A stretch of 64,000 bases of DNA, taken from Halobacteria archaeon HArc-gm2. Its GTDB lineage: Archaea; Halobacteriota; Halobacteria; Halobacteriales; Haloarculaceae. The notes beneath the pieces are model-generated. The model made no database searches and was not told the origin of the DNA. It worked only from the letters and a program-made list of their open reading frames with translations. Below, piece by piece: positions 19,546 to 26,946 of this stretch. Numbering within the stretch: position 1 is the stretch's first letter; the number at the start of each line of letters is the position of its first letter. The stretch spans positions 1-64,000 of the forward strand of contig JAOPKE010000008.1 in NCBI GenBank assembly GCA_025517465.1, in the 5' to 3' direction. The position numbers were made by a program, and so were the translations under genes.

Positions 19546-20448
19546 ATGACCAAGCGTCACGTCTCGTTACCGCCGCTCGCGGAGGAGGGGCTGCGGGCGT
19601 TCATCTCCGACGTCGACGAGCGCCTCTCGGGGGAGGAGAACACGTGCGACGTCGTCGAGGACGTGCTGATCGACCTCCACGGGGACCGGGCGGCCTACGA
19701 GCGCTGGCAGGCCGGCGAGAAGGTTTCGCCCGCCGAGCGGGTGCGCCTGCAGGGGTACGACCCCTGTAACGCGACACTGGAGAGCGAGTACTACGCCGAG
19801 AAGGACGAAGAGCGGTTCACCCGGTCGAAACACCTCCAGTGGCTCTGGCGCCAGTTCGACGCGACGCCGATGGCCGACAACGTCGAGTTCGCGCTGCGCT
19901 TCCGGAAGATGATCGCCGAGCACCTCTTCGACGAGGTGGGGGAGAACTGCCGCTTCTTCAAGGGCATCTCCTTCACCTACGGCCACAACATCTCCGTGGG
20001 CGACAACGTCGTGATCCACGACGACGTCCACCTCGACGACCGCGGCAAACTCACCATCGGCGACCGCGTCTCCATCTCCGACGACGCCCACGTGTACAGC
20101 CACGACCACGACGTCAACGACCAGACCGCCATCGAGAACTATCACACTATCATCGAGGACGACGTCCGGGTGACCTACGACGCGATGGTCCGGGCCGGCG
20201 TCCGCCTCGGCGAGAATAGCGTCCTCGCCGCCAAGTCGATCGCCGCACGCGACGTCCCGGCCCACCACGTCGCCGCCGGGACGCCCGCCAAGAGCGTCAA
20301 GATCAAACCGGGCTGGGAGTCCGTCGCCGAGCCCATCGATGACGCCAACGTCGACCGCCGCGACGAACGGGAACTCGACTACGCGGTCCCCGACGACGTG
20401 GAGACGTTCGACGAGTTCGGGCGCGACCGGACCCCGCCGGACGCCTGA
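19546..20448 (+). CDS. Hexapeptide-repeat acyltransferase
   Basis: A 300-residue acyltransferase of the left-handed beta-helix (maltose O-acetyltransferase-like) type. The N-terminal half is a helical domain. Residues about 140-250 hold hexapeptide repeats, e.g. ISVGDNVVIHDDVHLDDRGK and LTIGDRVSISDDAHVYSHDH. The C-terminal ALAAKSIAARDVPAHHVAAG-like cap precedes AGTPAKSVKIKPGW. It probably transfers an acetyl group from acetyl-CoA to a sugar or other small acceptor. The start at 19546 (MTKRHVSLPP) is preferred because the upstream frame crosses an AT-rich promoter region. Confidence 0.88.
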   Translation: MTKRHVSLPPLAEEGLRAFISDVDERLSGEENTCDVVEDVLIDLHGDRAAYERWQAGEKVSPAERVRLQGYDPCNATLESEYYAEKDEERFTRSKHLQWLWRQFDATPMADNVEFALRFRKMIAEHLFDEVGENCRFFKGISFTYGHNISVGDNVVIHDDVHLDDRGKLTIGDRVSISDDAHVYSHDHDVNDQTAIENYHTIIEDDVRVTYDAMVRAGVRLGENSVLAAKSIAARDVPAHHVAAGTPAKSVKIKPGWESVAEPIDDANVDRRDERELDYAVPDDVETFDEFGRDRTPPDA

Positions 20449-20606
20449 CCGAGCCCAGCGCCGCGGGCACGAGCGTCGGGGCCACCAGCGTCGCTCCCTC
20501 GCCGCCACGCAGCAGTCACCAGATACGGACTGGGAGACGGCCAGATCCCGTCTGACTCGCTTCTCGCCCCAAAATATCCAAGTATCTTGCCAACGTATGA
20601 CACAGT

Positions 20607-20888
20607 ATGGAAGCGCTGGGCTGGCTCGTCGCCTACGTCCTCGGGTTCGCACTCGTCCAGCTCTTGCTCTACCGCTACATCCAGCGGGACGACGCCTCGC
20701 CGGACGCCGCTCCCGGCTCCGTCGACCGCTCCGCACGCCGGTCGATGGAACAGCCGTCCGCTCGACCCGGAGCAGGTGACGGGGACGGCGACGGCGAGGA
20801 GGGAGTCCACTGTCGCCACTGCGGAACCCTCAACGACTACGAACAGCAGTTCGCCTACTGCCGGGAGTGCGTCCAGCCGCTCCAGTGA
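20607..20888 (+). CDS. Small membrane-anchored zinc-ribbon protein
   Basis: A 93-residue protein. One N-terminal membrane helix (ALGWLVAYVLGFALVQLLLY) is followed by a disordered acidic linker and a C-terminal zinc ribbon with CRHC and CREC knuckles. Such anchored ribbons are common in haloarchaea and have no established role. Its stop codon TGA is the first three bases of a 23-bp tandem repeat. Confidence 0.8.
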   Translation: MEALGWLVAYVLGFALVQLLLYRYIQRDDASPDAAPGSVDRSARRSMEQPSARPGAGDGDGDGEEGVHCRHCGTLNDYEQQFAYCRECVQPLQ

Positions 20889-20991
20889 CCGTTGTCGGCC
20901 CGCGCCAGTGACTGTTGTCGGCCCGCGCCAGTGACTGTTGTCGGCCCGCGCCAGTGACCGTTGTCGGCCCGCGCCAGTGACTGTTGTCGGC
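20886..20991 (+). repeat. 23-bp tandem repeat, 4.6 copies
   Basis: Units of 23 bp begin TGACYGTTGTCGGCCCGCG at 20886, 20909, 20932 and 20955, with a partial fifth at 20978. They differ only at a C/T site (GACCG or GACTG). The first unit contains the stop codon of the zinc-ribbon gene. 23 bp is not a codon multiple, so expansion is tolerated only because it is outside the frame. Confidence 0.92.
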
Positions 20992-21082
20992 GACGGCTCG
21001 TCGGGGGGCGAGTTTTCAGGGATCCGGCCGCACCCACCTGACCGGCCAGTCGGTTATCAGCCCTGAAAACCGAGCGCAAACA

Positions 21083-21090
21083 CCTATACC
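21083..21090 (+). promoter_or_regulatory. TATA-like box of KaiC-like gene
   Basis: CCTATACC lies 23-30 bases before the ATG at 21113, consistent with a leaderless start. Confidence 0.5.
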
Positions 21091-21112
21091 GGGAGTTGGC
21101 ATTGCAGGCAGT

Positions 21113-21799
21113 ATGCGCGTTTCGAGCGGCGTTCCGGGATTCGATCAGCTCGTCGAGGGTGGGCTTCTCGAGGACCGACTGTACGTCATCAGCGGCCCGC
21201 CAGGGAGCGGCAAGACCACGTTCTGTGCGCAGTTCATCACCCAGGGCGCGAAGAAGGGCGAGGACTGCCTCTACGTGACGATGCACGAGACCCAGACCGA
21301 GCTGATGCAGGACATGTCGGGCTACGAGTTCGGCTTCGACCGGGCGATGCAGTCCGACGCCATCCAGTTCCTGAACCTGGTGACCGAGAGCGGCAAGCGG
21401 ACTATCTCGCAGTTCGGCACCGAGAGCGGGCTGACGAACCGGCTCATCGCCTTCATCGAGCAGAACGGCGTCGACCGCGTCGTCGTCGACTCGACGATGC
21501 TCCTCCAGCACTTCCTCACCGACGTCTCCCAGGAGATAACGGGCTTCCTCTCGGCGCTCAAGCAGACGGACGCGACCATCCTGCTCATCTCCGAGATGAC
21601 CGACCCCTCCTCCTACAGCGACGAGCACTACCTCGCCCACGGCGTCATCTTCTTCCACAACTTCCTCGACCGCGGGAGCATGACCCGGGGGATGCAGGTG
21701 ATCAAGATGCGCGGCACGGCCATCGACTGCGACATCCGCCAGATCGAGTTCTCCGACAGGGGACTGCAGGTGTTCCCGGACGAGAAGATCGAGTCATGA
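21113..21799 (+). CDS. KaiC/RAD55-like single-domain ATPase
   Basis: A 228-residue RecA-superfamily ATPase: Walker A ISGPPGSGKTTF, the KaiC-like signature SSGVPGFDQLVEGGLLEDRL at the N-terminus, and Walker B DRVVVDSTMLL. A C-terminal FFHNFLDRGSMTRGMQVIKM block is typical of archaeal RAD55/KaiC-like regulators (HTR-like, GvpD-like). Such proteins act in signalling, motility or gene control. It overlaps the next gene by four bases (ATGA), so the two are made together and the small protein is a candidate partner. Confidence 0.87.
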   Translation: MRVSSGVPGFDQLVEGGLLEDRLYVISGPPGSGKTTFCAQFITQGAKKGEDCLYVTMHETQTELMQDMSGYEFGFDRAMQSDAIQFLNLVTESGKRTISQFGTESGLTNRLIAFIEQNGVDRVVVDSTMLLQHFLTDVSQEITGFLSALKQTDATILLISEMTDPSSYSDEHYLAHGVIFFHNFLDRGSMTRGMQVIKMRGTAIDCDIRQIEFSDRGLQVFPDEKIES

Positions 21800-22206
21800 G
21801 CCTCTACGAGCGCGAGTACGACAGCGACTGGGACATCCTGGACAAGGACGAGGCCACCGAACGGGCCTACGCCATCGGCGTCGCCGAGAAACTCGGCGAG
21901 TACAACCGCGACGAACTGGAGGCCGTCTACGACGAGATGGACACCTCCTACAACAAGAGCCTGGTCGAACTCGCCTACCGCGAGGGGCGCCAGGAGGCCA
22001 CCGAGGCCGCCGAGCGGTCCAGCGCGGACGGCGACGCGGTCTGGGCCGAACTCGTCGAGGGCGAGACCGTGACTGTGGATCCCGACGACCGCCCCACCGG
22101 CGGCCGCGACGGCCTTCCGAAAGCGCTGGAGACGAGCGACGTGCTCGACCGCCAGGAGGTCGACAGCACCGACGTCGTCGACCGACCCGAGTTCCTGGAC
22201 CGGTAG
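21796..22206 (+). CDS. Conserved acidic protein, partner of KaiC-like ATPase
   Basis: A 136-residue protein with no motif I recognise. An N-terminal helical, charged region (WDILDKDEATERAYAIGVAE, then EYNRDELEAVYDEMDTSYNK) is followed by an acidic and probably flexible C-terminus. The four-base overlap with the ATPase gene, shared codon use and lack of its own promoter suggest a subunit or regulator of that ATPase. Function unknown. Confidence 0.75.
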   Translation: MSLYEREYDSDWDILDKDEATERAYAIGVAEKLGEYNRDELEAVYDEMDTSYNKSLVELAYREGRQEATEAAERSSADGDAVWAELVEGETVTVDPDDRPTGGRDGLPKALETSDVLDRQEVDSTDVVDRPEFLDR

Positions 22207-22316
22207 TTCGACGTCGAGTTTTCGGAGTGAGCGGTAATGTTTGCTCAGTACAGATCAAGGAGTTAGCGATCGGTGGCTTCCAGGATTGTCGCTGTTAGCA
22301 CGACGTCAAACACCTC

Positions 22317-22692
22317 GAAAGCCCTCGGCGCGCTCGACTCGTGCGAACCCGCTGCGCGCGCTCGTTCCTCGCGTGCTTGCGGGTTCGGACTTCGTCGACC
22401 GCACCTCGCCCTTTCAGTCCACCAGGAATCAGCACCGCTCGTGCACGGAGGCACTCGCGATTAGACCGCCACCCCTCCCCGAACCCGCCGCGTCCGCGGC
22501 GGGTCACGCTTCCTTCAGTAACCACCCGGCCGGGAGCGCGTTTCATCGCGCGACCAGGGGAAGGGCAGGGCTGCGGTGCTTTCCTGGAGGACTGAAAGGG
22601 CGAGGCGTGGTCCGGGAACCCGGGCGCAGTAAGCACCGCAACGCAGTGAGGAGCGCAGCGAGCCCCGGGACCGGAGCGCGCCGAGGGCTTTC
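22317..22692. repeat. Composite structured element, copy 1 (arms C, D and core)
   Basis: The whole element is bounded by GAAAGCCCTCGG (22317) and CCGAGGGCTTTC (22692). The left arm ends CCCTTTCAGTCCACCAGG and the right arm begins CCTGGAGGACTGAAAGGG, so the arms face outward. Between them, the core (about 22440-22580) has two clean hairpins: ACCCGCCGCG-tc-CGCGGCGGGT (22483-22504) and GCGCG-tttcat-CGCGC (22536-22551). It ends GGGCAGGGCTGCGGTGC. The same layout, with different stem sequences, occurs near 34.4 and 45.2 kb. No protein-coding signal. Confidence 0.85.
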
Positions 22693-22848
22693 TGGCTGTT
22701 GTTGATATCGTTTCTTCCATCGAGATCGCGACGAACCAACTGGTCTGTACACAGATGACGAGAACGGCCGAGCCTCTCGCCACAGATGTACGAGTGAATC
22801 CTGGGACGCCATCACACACCACAAGAACACCACCGAAAAGAGACCGAC

Positions 22849-23136
22849 CTAAATCGAGAGCTGATCGGGGCCGTCCTCGCTGATCGACACCGGATCGCGG
22901 TCGGAGTAGCCCACGCGGCCGATGCCCTTCGACGAGACGGCGCTGTACATCGCCAGGCGCGCCTGGTCGGCGCTCTGGTACGTCTCGGGCGTGAGGCGTT
23001 CGAGCACGTCGCCGAGGGACTCCGTGCCGTTCGGGAGGTCGAGTTGCACGTCGCCGTAGGCCTCGATGAGATCGCCTGTCGTCGCGGGGTAGTCGTGGTC
23101 GTTCATCGGCGTCGTCGCGCTGTCGAGTAGTCGCAT
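22849..23136 (-). CDS. DUF5789-like small haloarchaeal protein
   Basis: A 95-residue protein matching a widespread haloarchaeal family: HDYPATTGDLIEAYGDVQLD, PNGTESLGDVLERL, a QARLAMYSAVSSKGIGR helix and YSDRDPVSISEDGPDQLSI at the end. Function is unknown; members are small, acidic and often stand alone. The start may be the ATG at 23136 or the one ten codons later at 23106. A TTTATTAA tract near 23160 on the minus strand would be the promoter. Confidence 0.82.
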   Translation of the reverse strand: MRLLDSATTPMNDHDYPATTGDLIEAYGDVQLDLPNGTESLGDVLERLTPETYQSADQARLAMYSAVSSKGIGRVGYSDRDPVSISEDGPDQLSI

Positions 23137-23255
23137 ACACCAGCATTCTTCATGGTCGTTAATAAACTTTCACTATTAATCGTACAATGCCACCAAGGGC
23201 GTATAAGGTGCACACCGGAACCGGCATAGGGTGAGCGGCCGAGGGTCGAGTCGAG

Positions 23256-24032
23256 ATGGTCGTCGCCGACCTGCACGTCCACACGACGAACTCCGACGGG
23301 ACGCTGACGCTGCCGGAAGTGCCCGGTATCGCTCGTGAGGCCGGTCTCGACGCCGTGGCCATCACGGACCACGACCGCCTCCACCCCGACCTCGACGGGC
23401 CCGTCGTCGAGCGCGACGGGATACTGGTGATCCACGGCATCGAACTCCGGGTCGACGCCGGCGACCAGCGCGTCGACCTGCTCGGCTACGGCGCCCGACC
23501 GACCCGAGCGCTCCGCGAGGAGTGCGACCGAATACAGGCGAATCGCGAGGAACGCGGCGCCGCCATCATCGACTGCGTCGAGGAGCGCCTGAACGTCTCG
23601 CTGCCCGTCGAGCCCCGATCCGGACTCGGCCGCCCCCACATCGCACGCGCCATAGCCGACGTGAGCGAGTACGACGTCCAGGGCGCCTTCGACGACCTGA
23701 TCGGCGACGACTGCCCGTGTTACGTCCCCCGCGAGCTGCCCTCGTTCGAACGCGGGCGCGACCTCCTCGCCGACGCCTTCGGGCTGGTCGGCCTGGCGCA
23801 TCCGCTGCGGTACCCCGACCCCGACGACGCGCTCGCCCTGTGTGACTCGCTGGACGCCGTCGAACGCTGGTACCCCTACGACGACGCGGTCGATACGGCG
23901 CCCGTCGACCGGGCCGTCGAGCGGTACGACCTGCTCGAAACTGGCGGGAGTGACGCCCACGAAGACGTTCTCGGCGTCGCCGGGCTCGACGCCGCTGCCT
24001 TCGAGCGCATCCGGACGGCCCTCGGCGTCTGA
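23256..24032 (+). CDS. PHP-domain phosphoesterase
   Basis: A 258-residue PHP-family metal-dependent phosphoesterase. Metal ligands are all seen: HVHTTNSDG, VAITDHD, a HGIEL strand, GRPHIARAI, the GLAHPLRYP block and the final TGGSDAH. Related single-domain proteins hydrolyse nucleoside 3',5'-bisphosphates or 5'-phosphorylated oligonucleotides. The TGA stop is also the start of a short TGATAGTGGT motif shared with an inverted-repeat element at 53.4 kb. Confidence 0.9.
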   Translation: MVVADLHVHTTNSDGTLTLPEVPGIAREAGLDAVAITDHDRLHPDLDGPVVERDGILVIHGIELRVDAGDQRVDLLGYGARPTRALREECDRIQANREERGAAIIDCVEERLNVSLPVEPRSGLGRPHIARAIADVSEYDVQGAFDDLIGDDCPCYVPRELPSFERGRDLLADAFGLVGLAHPLRYPDPDDALALCDSLDAVERWYPYDDAVDTAPVDRAVERYDLLETGGSDAHEDVLGVAGLDAAAFERIRTALGV

Positions 24033-24123
24033 TAGTGGTAGTCGTAATCCATTACAACCGTCCGTCTGACGCCTGGCATGCGAGAACGGAGGGTTCAATG
24101 CCCCCCAGTCCATAACGCCTGCC

Positions 24124-24288
24124 ATGCAGTGCCACTACTGCGAGAACGAGGCCGACGTCGCCGTCGAGAAAGACGCGGTGAAGGTCGGCGTCTGCCAGGT
24201 GCACTTCCGCGAGCAACTGGAAGAGCTCGAGGAAGCCGAGTGGCTCTCGGACGTGGACGAAGAGCTCGACATCGACCGGTCCGAGTGA
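24124..24288 (+). CDS. Small zinc-knuckle protein, 54 residues
   Basis: A short gene encoding MQCHYCENEADVAVEKDAVK, then VGVCQVHFREQLEELEEAEW and an acidic end. CHYC and C-x2-H make a plausible zinc site, and haloarchaea carry many such micro-proteins. Codon use is GC3-rich and the frame is closed by TGA just before a region of hairpins. Possibly part of the DUF6757-type group; the role is unknown. Confidence 0.75.
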   Translation: MQCHYCENEADVAVEKDAVKVGVCQVHFREQLEELEEAEWLSDVDEELDIDRSE

Positions 24289-24333
24289 GTCCCGCCGCCC
24301 ACACTCGCCCGTAGTTCTCCGACAGCGGTCGGA

Positions 24334-24368
24334 CACCGGGTGACTTCCACTGGTCGTCACCCGAGCCC
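24334..24368 (+). repeat. 35-bp dispersed motif, copy 2
   Basis: Matches 9137-9171 at most positions. Here GGTGAC and GTCACC can pair around ttccactggtc. It abuts the two-hairpin repeat that follows. Confidence 0.5.
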
Positions 24369-24433
24369 TGTCGTCCGAAAATCTTCGGTTTTCGGGATGA
24401 GCGTGGGACGCTTCGAGTCCCACGAACCATGCG
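24368..24433 (+). repeat. 66-bp two-hairpin repeat, copy 1
   Basis: CTGTCGTCCGAAAAT...TTTTCG folds as one hairpin and GTGGGAC-gcttcga-GTCCCAC as a second, followed by GAACCATGCG. The same 66 bases, differing mainly in the loops, occur at 56779-56844 inside another repeat. Two further perfect hairpins follow it directly (24436-24454 and 24466-24486), both closed by a GCGAAGC centre. Confidence 0.75.
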
Positions 24434-24603
24434 AACGGGCGGCGAAGCCGCCCGTGAACAGATGACGAGAGAGCGAAGCTCTCTCGAACCACTTCACTTC
24501 GTTCAGCAGGACGCGAGTCCGATCGATTCCGTTCCGCCGGCGACCGTTCTCCCGAGACGTCTCCGCAGATTTCAGCGGCAGCGCCGCCCCGCACGCCCAG
24601 TAC

Positions 24604-24610
24604 CTTTACT
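24604..24610 (+). promoter_or_regulatory. TATA-like box of cupin/zinc-ribbon gene
   Basis: CTTTACT lies about 25-30 bases before the ATG at 24634. Confidence 0.45.
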
Positions 24611-24633
24611 CGCTGGCCGCCCAACCATCAGAC

Positions 24634-25101
24634 ATGGAGAAGGTCACTCTCGACGCCGTCGACTCGCGGATGGGTCCCGCAGACGTCAAGCGCCCCCTCT
24701 CGGACGCGCTCGACGCGGACGACGTCGCGGTGAACTACTACGAGCTCGCCCCCGGCGATAGCTTCGGCTTCGGCTACCACCGCCACGCCGACCAGGAGGA
24801 AGTGTTCCACGTCCAGCGCGGTACCGTCACGTTCGAGACGGAGGACGGTGACGTCGACGTGGGTGCTGGCGAGCTCATCCGCTTCGCCCCCGGCGAGTGG
24901 CAACTCGGCACCAACCGGGGTGACGAGCGGGTGGTCGCCCTCGCCATGGGCGCCCCCGCCGACGCCGGCGCGACCGAGATGCTCCGGGAATGCGCCGACT
25001 GCGGCGGCCGCACCGAGAACCGCATCGAAATGACCGACGACCGCGACGCACTCGTGACGGTCTGCGAGCAGTGCGACGCGGAGACGGGCCGATTCACCTG
25101 A
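24634..25101 (+). CDS. Cupin domain protein with zinc ribbon tail
   Basis: A 155-residue protein. Residues about 30-105 are a cupin barrel, with motif 1 GYHRHADQEEVFHVQRGTVT (H-x-H, later E) and motif 2 around GELIRFAPGEWQLGTN, which lacks the usual second His. The C-terminal 45 residues form a zinc ribbon (ECADCGG, then CEQCDAETG). The fusion is unusual for simple cupins and suggests nucleic-acid or protein binding. It ends two bases before the DCC gene, so the two are co-transcribed. Confidence 0.85.
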   Translation: MEKVTLDAVDSRMGPADVKRPLSDALDADDVAVNYYELAPGDSFGFGYHRHADQEEVFHVQRGTVTFETEDGDVDVGAGELIRFAPGEWQLGTNRGDERVVALAMGAPADAGATEMLRECADCGGRTENRIEMTDDRDALVTVCEQCDAETGRFT

Positions 25102-25102
25102 G

Positions 25103-25492
25103 ATGGCCGCACGCACCGCACGAACCGCGGCCGTACCGCGGCTCGTCTACGACGACCAGTGTGGCTTCTGTACCTGGTCGGTCGAACTCGCACTCCGCCA
25201 CGGCGAGTTCGAGGCCGTCGGCTTCTCGGAGCTCTCGCCGGACCAGCGCGCCCGCCTGCCCGAGTCCTACGACCGGTGCATGCACCTGCTGACCGACGAC
25301 GCGGCGTACTCCTGTGGCGCCGCCGCCGAGCGGACCATCGAACTGGCGCTCCCGGCGACGCGGCCACTGTTCGGCGCCCTCAGGCAGGTCCCCGGCTACG
25401 CCCGTTTCCGCGAGGGGCTCTACCGCTGGATCGGCGACCGACGCGCGATCTGGGGGCGCTACCGGAGCGCCTCCCCGCCGGCGGGTCGGTGA
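25103..25492 (+). CDS. DCC-family thiol-disulfide protein (DUF393)
   Basis: A 129-residue protein starting with the DCC signature: LVYDDQCGFCTWSVELALRH, i.e. D-x-x-C-x-x-C at the start of a thioredoxin-like fold. The remainder (TDDAAYSCGAAAERTIELAL, then FREGLYRWIGDRRAIWGRYR) also matches the family. DCC proteins are predicted thiol-disulfide oxidoreductases. It forms a two-gene unit with the cupin/zinc-ribbon gene. Confidence 0.88.
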   Translation: MAARTARTAAVPRLVYDDQCGFCTWSVELALRHGEFEAVGFSELSPDQRARLPESYDRCMHLLTDDAAYSCGAAAERTIELALPATRPLFGALRQVPGYARFREGLYRWIGDRRAIWGRYRSASPPAGR

Positions 25493-25751
25493 CACCCAGG
25501 TAGTCACGCCAGTGACACCCGGAACAGTCGACGACAGTCGTCTCTCCAACAGTCACGGATAATCAGTGCACGGACACGCATAATCTAAATGTTCAGTTTT
25601 GACATCACTTCTGTCGCCGTCTGTCGCTTTCCACATTCCTCGAGTTAGTGATACGACGGTTCGAGGTACTGGAGTCGTACCCCCAGATCGCCCGACGTAG
25701 GCGCGTCTGACAAACGATTAAGTGGGTAGAACGAGCAACAGTAACACATCA

Positions 25752-26177
25752 ATGGGCAACAAGAACAAGACCATCTCGTTCAGGGTCAGCCAGGAGAAGT
25801 TCGAGACGCTCCGGGACATCGCAGAGGAACGTGACATCTCGCTGTCTGCAGTCTTCCGCGACTACGTCGACATGCTCGTCGCCCACGACGGCCAGGTCGA
25901 GGTCGTCCCCGAACACGAAGTCGGCGAGTCCGAGAGCACCACCGAGAGCTTCCCGCCCAAGGTCGAGGTCCCCAAGAGCTTCGTCCGGGAACACGAGCGT
26001 CTCGAACTCGAGGCCGACCACCTGCGCGAACAGCTCGAAGAGCACAAGCGCTACGTCACGAAACTCCGCCAGCAACTCGACGAGAACGACGACGAGGACG
26101 TCGTCCAGCTCGAAGACCTCGACGGCGACGACGACGAGGAGACCTCCTACCGCATCGGGAGCTTCGAAGACGTCTAA
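25752..26177 (+). CDS. RHH-like DNA-binding protein with coiled coil
   Basis: A 141-residue protein. The N-terminal 45 residues (NKNKTISFRVSQEKFETLRD, then ISLSAVFRDYVDMLV) look like a ribbon-helix-helix DNA-binding domain. The middle is a long charged coiled coil (SFVREHERLELEADHLREQL, then EEHKRYVTKLRQQLDEN) and the C-terminus is strongly acidic. The RHH plus coiled-coil layout suggests a dimeric or higher-order transcription factor or a chromatin-associated protein. The ATG at 25752 was chosen over one ten codons upstream because the RHH core begins here. No partner toxin is adjacent. Confidence 0.8.
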   Translation: MGNKNKTISFRVSQEKFETLRDIAEERDISLSAVFRDYVDMLVAHDGQVEVVPEHEVGESESTTESFPPKVEVPKSFVREHERLELEADHLREQLEEHKRYVTKLRQQLDENDDEDVVQLEDLDGDDDEETSYRIGSFEDV

Positions 26178-26210
26178 CTGAACTCGGCCCGACAGACTCC
26201 GTTCTGCCGT

Positions 26211-26663
26211 CTATATCAGGTCGTCCCGTTTCTGCCGCGCTTTCGCCGCGACGTCTCCCTGCCCGTCGACCTCTGCCAGTGCCTCGACCGCTTCCAGCGT
26301 CCGGATCGAGTCGTCGAGGAAGTTCCGCACGTCGCCGGGATAGGCGTACAGCATGTAGTCGTCGCCCATCACGTCGACGACGCCCTGGGGACCCAGGCCC
26401 TGCTCGCGGAGTTCGAGGAGATAGCGAGTGAACTTCCGCTCGGCACAGCCGCAGTGGGGGTTGGCCTGGCAGTCACAGTCCAGGAAGTCCTCGGCGAACT
26501 CGAGGACCCGGTCGCGACTGGCCTCGTTGAGCTTCGCCAGCCCCTCGCCCTGAAACAGGATGTCCAGGGTCGCGCCCTTGAACGCACCCTTCGGGAACGA
26601 CGTCTCCAGCTGAGAGGCGAGCTGGCGGTGGTTCTTGACGTATATCTTGTCCGTGATAGCCAC
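26211..26663 (-). CDS. DUF5814-like domain, stand-alone
   Basis: A 150-residue protein: IYVKNHRQLASQLETSFPKG, ATLDILFQGEGLAKLNEASR and a Cys-rich segment CDCQANPHCGCAERKFTRYL, then LGPQGVVDVMGDDYMLYAYP. From memory of the family this is the DUF5814 domain, which in many archaea is the C-terminal part of a helicase. Here it is a separate gene, while a helicase of that type lies at 32220-34262. The four Cys may bind zinc. Its start is divergent from tRNA-His, about 100 bases away. Confidence 0.72.
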   Translation of the reverse strand: MAITDKIYVKNHRQLASQLETSFPKGAFKGATLDILFQGEGLAKLNEASRDRVLEFAEDFLDCDCQANPHCGCAERKFTRYLLELREQGLGPQGVVDVMGDDYMLYAYPGDVRNFLDDSIRTLEAVEALAEVDGQGDVAAKARQKRDDLI

Positions 26664-26726
26664 GCTTGCACGGGAAAAGACGGTCCGGGTGCAAAAGCCT
26701 CTCGAACCGAGGGGGGAGTCGTAACG

Positions 26727-26735
26727 TATATTTAT
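26727..26735 (+). promoter_or_regulatory. TATA box of tRNA-His
   Basis: TATATTTAT lies 32-40 bases before the mature tRNA 5' end. It is a near-consensus archaeal TATA box and the likely promoter for the tRNA gene. Confidence 0.7.
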
Positions 26736-26766
26736 CTCAGCGGATAACTGATTCTTGCGAAGATGT

Positions 26767-26838
26767 GTCCGGGCTGGGGTAGTGGTATCCTACAGCCTTG
26801 TGGTGGCTGTGACGCGGGTTCGATTCCCGCGCCTGGAC
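26767..26838 (+). tRNA. tRNA-His (GTG)
   Basis: A complete cloverleaf. The acceptor is G-1 (26767) followed by TCCGGGC, pairing with GCCTGGA and C73 (26838). The encoded G-1:C73 pair is the tRNA-His identity signature. T8 and A14 are present; the anticodon stem CAGCC/GGCTG closes the loop TTGTGGT with anticodon GTG; the T-loop is TTCGATT. No CCA is encoded and there is no intron. Confidence 0.95.
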
Positions 26839-26946
26839 TGGTTAAATTTCTTACATGTTTTTGCCCCCACAGCGTCAGGTATAGTTTCACTTTCACCGCG
26901 CTTGGACAGCCTTAATTACAATTCCAATCCGCGAGATAATTACGCG

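Noticed and set aside
22317-22692. CRISPR-like repeat array
   Set aside because: No regularly spaced direct repeats and no cas genes; the pattern is of inverted arms and hairpins.
24368-24433. Possible C/D box sRNA (ATGATGA-like C box in GATGAGCG)
   Set aside because: Copy 1 has GGATGA, only copy 2 approaches a C box, and no CTGA D box is present at the right spacing. Two-hairpin repeat is the better reading.
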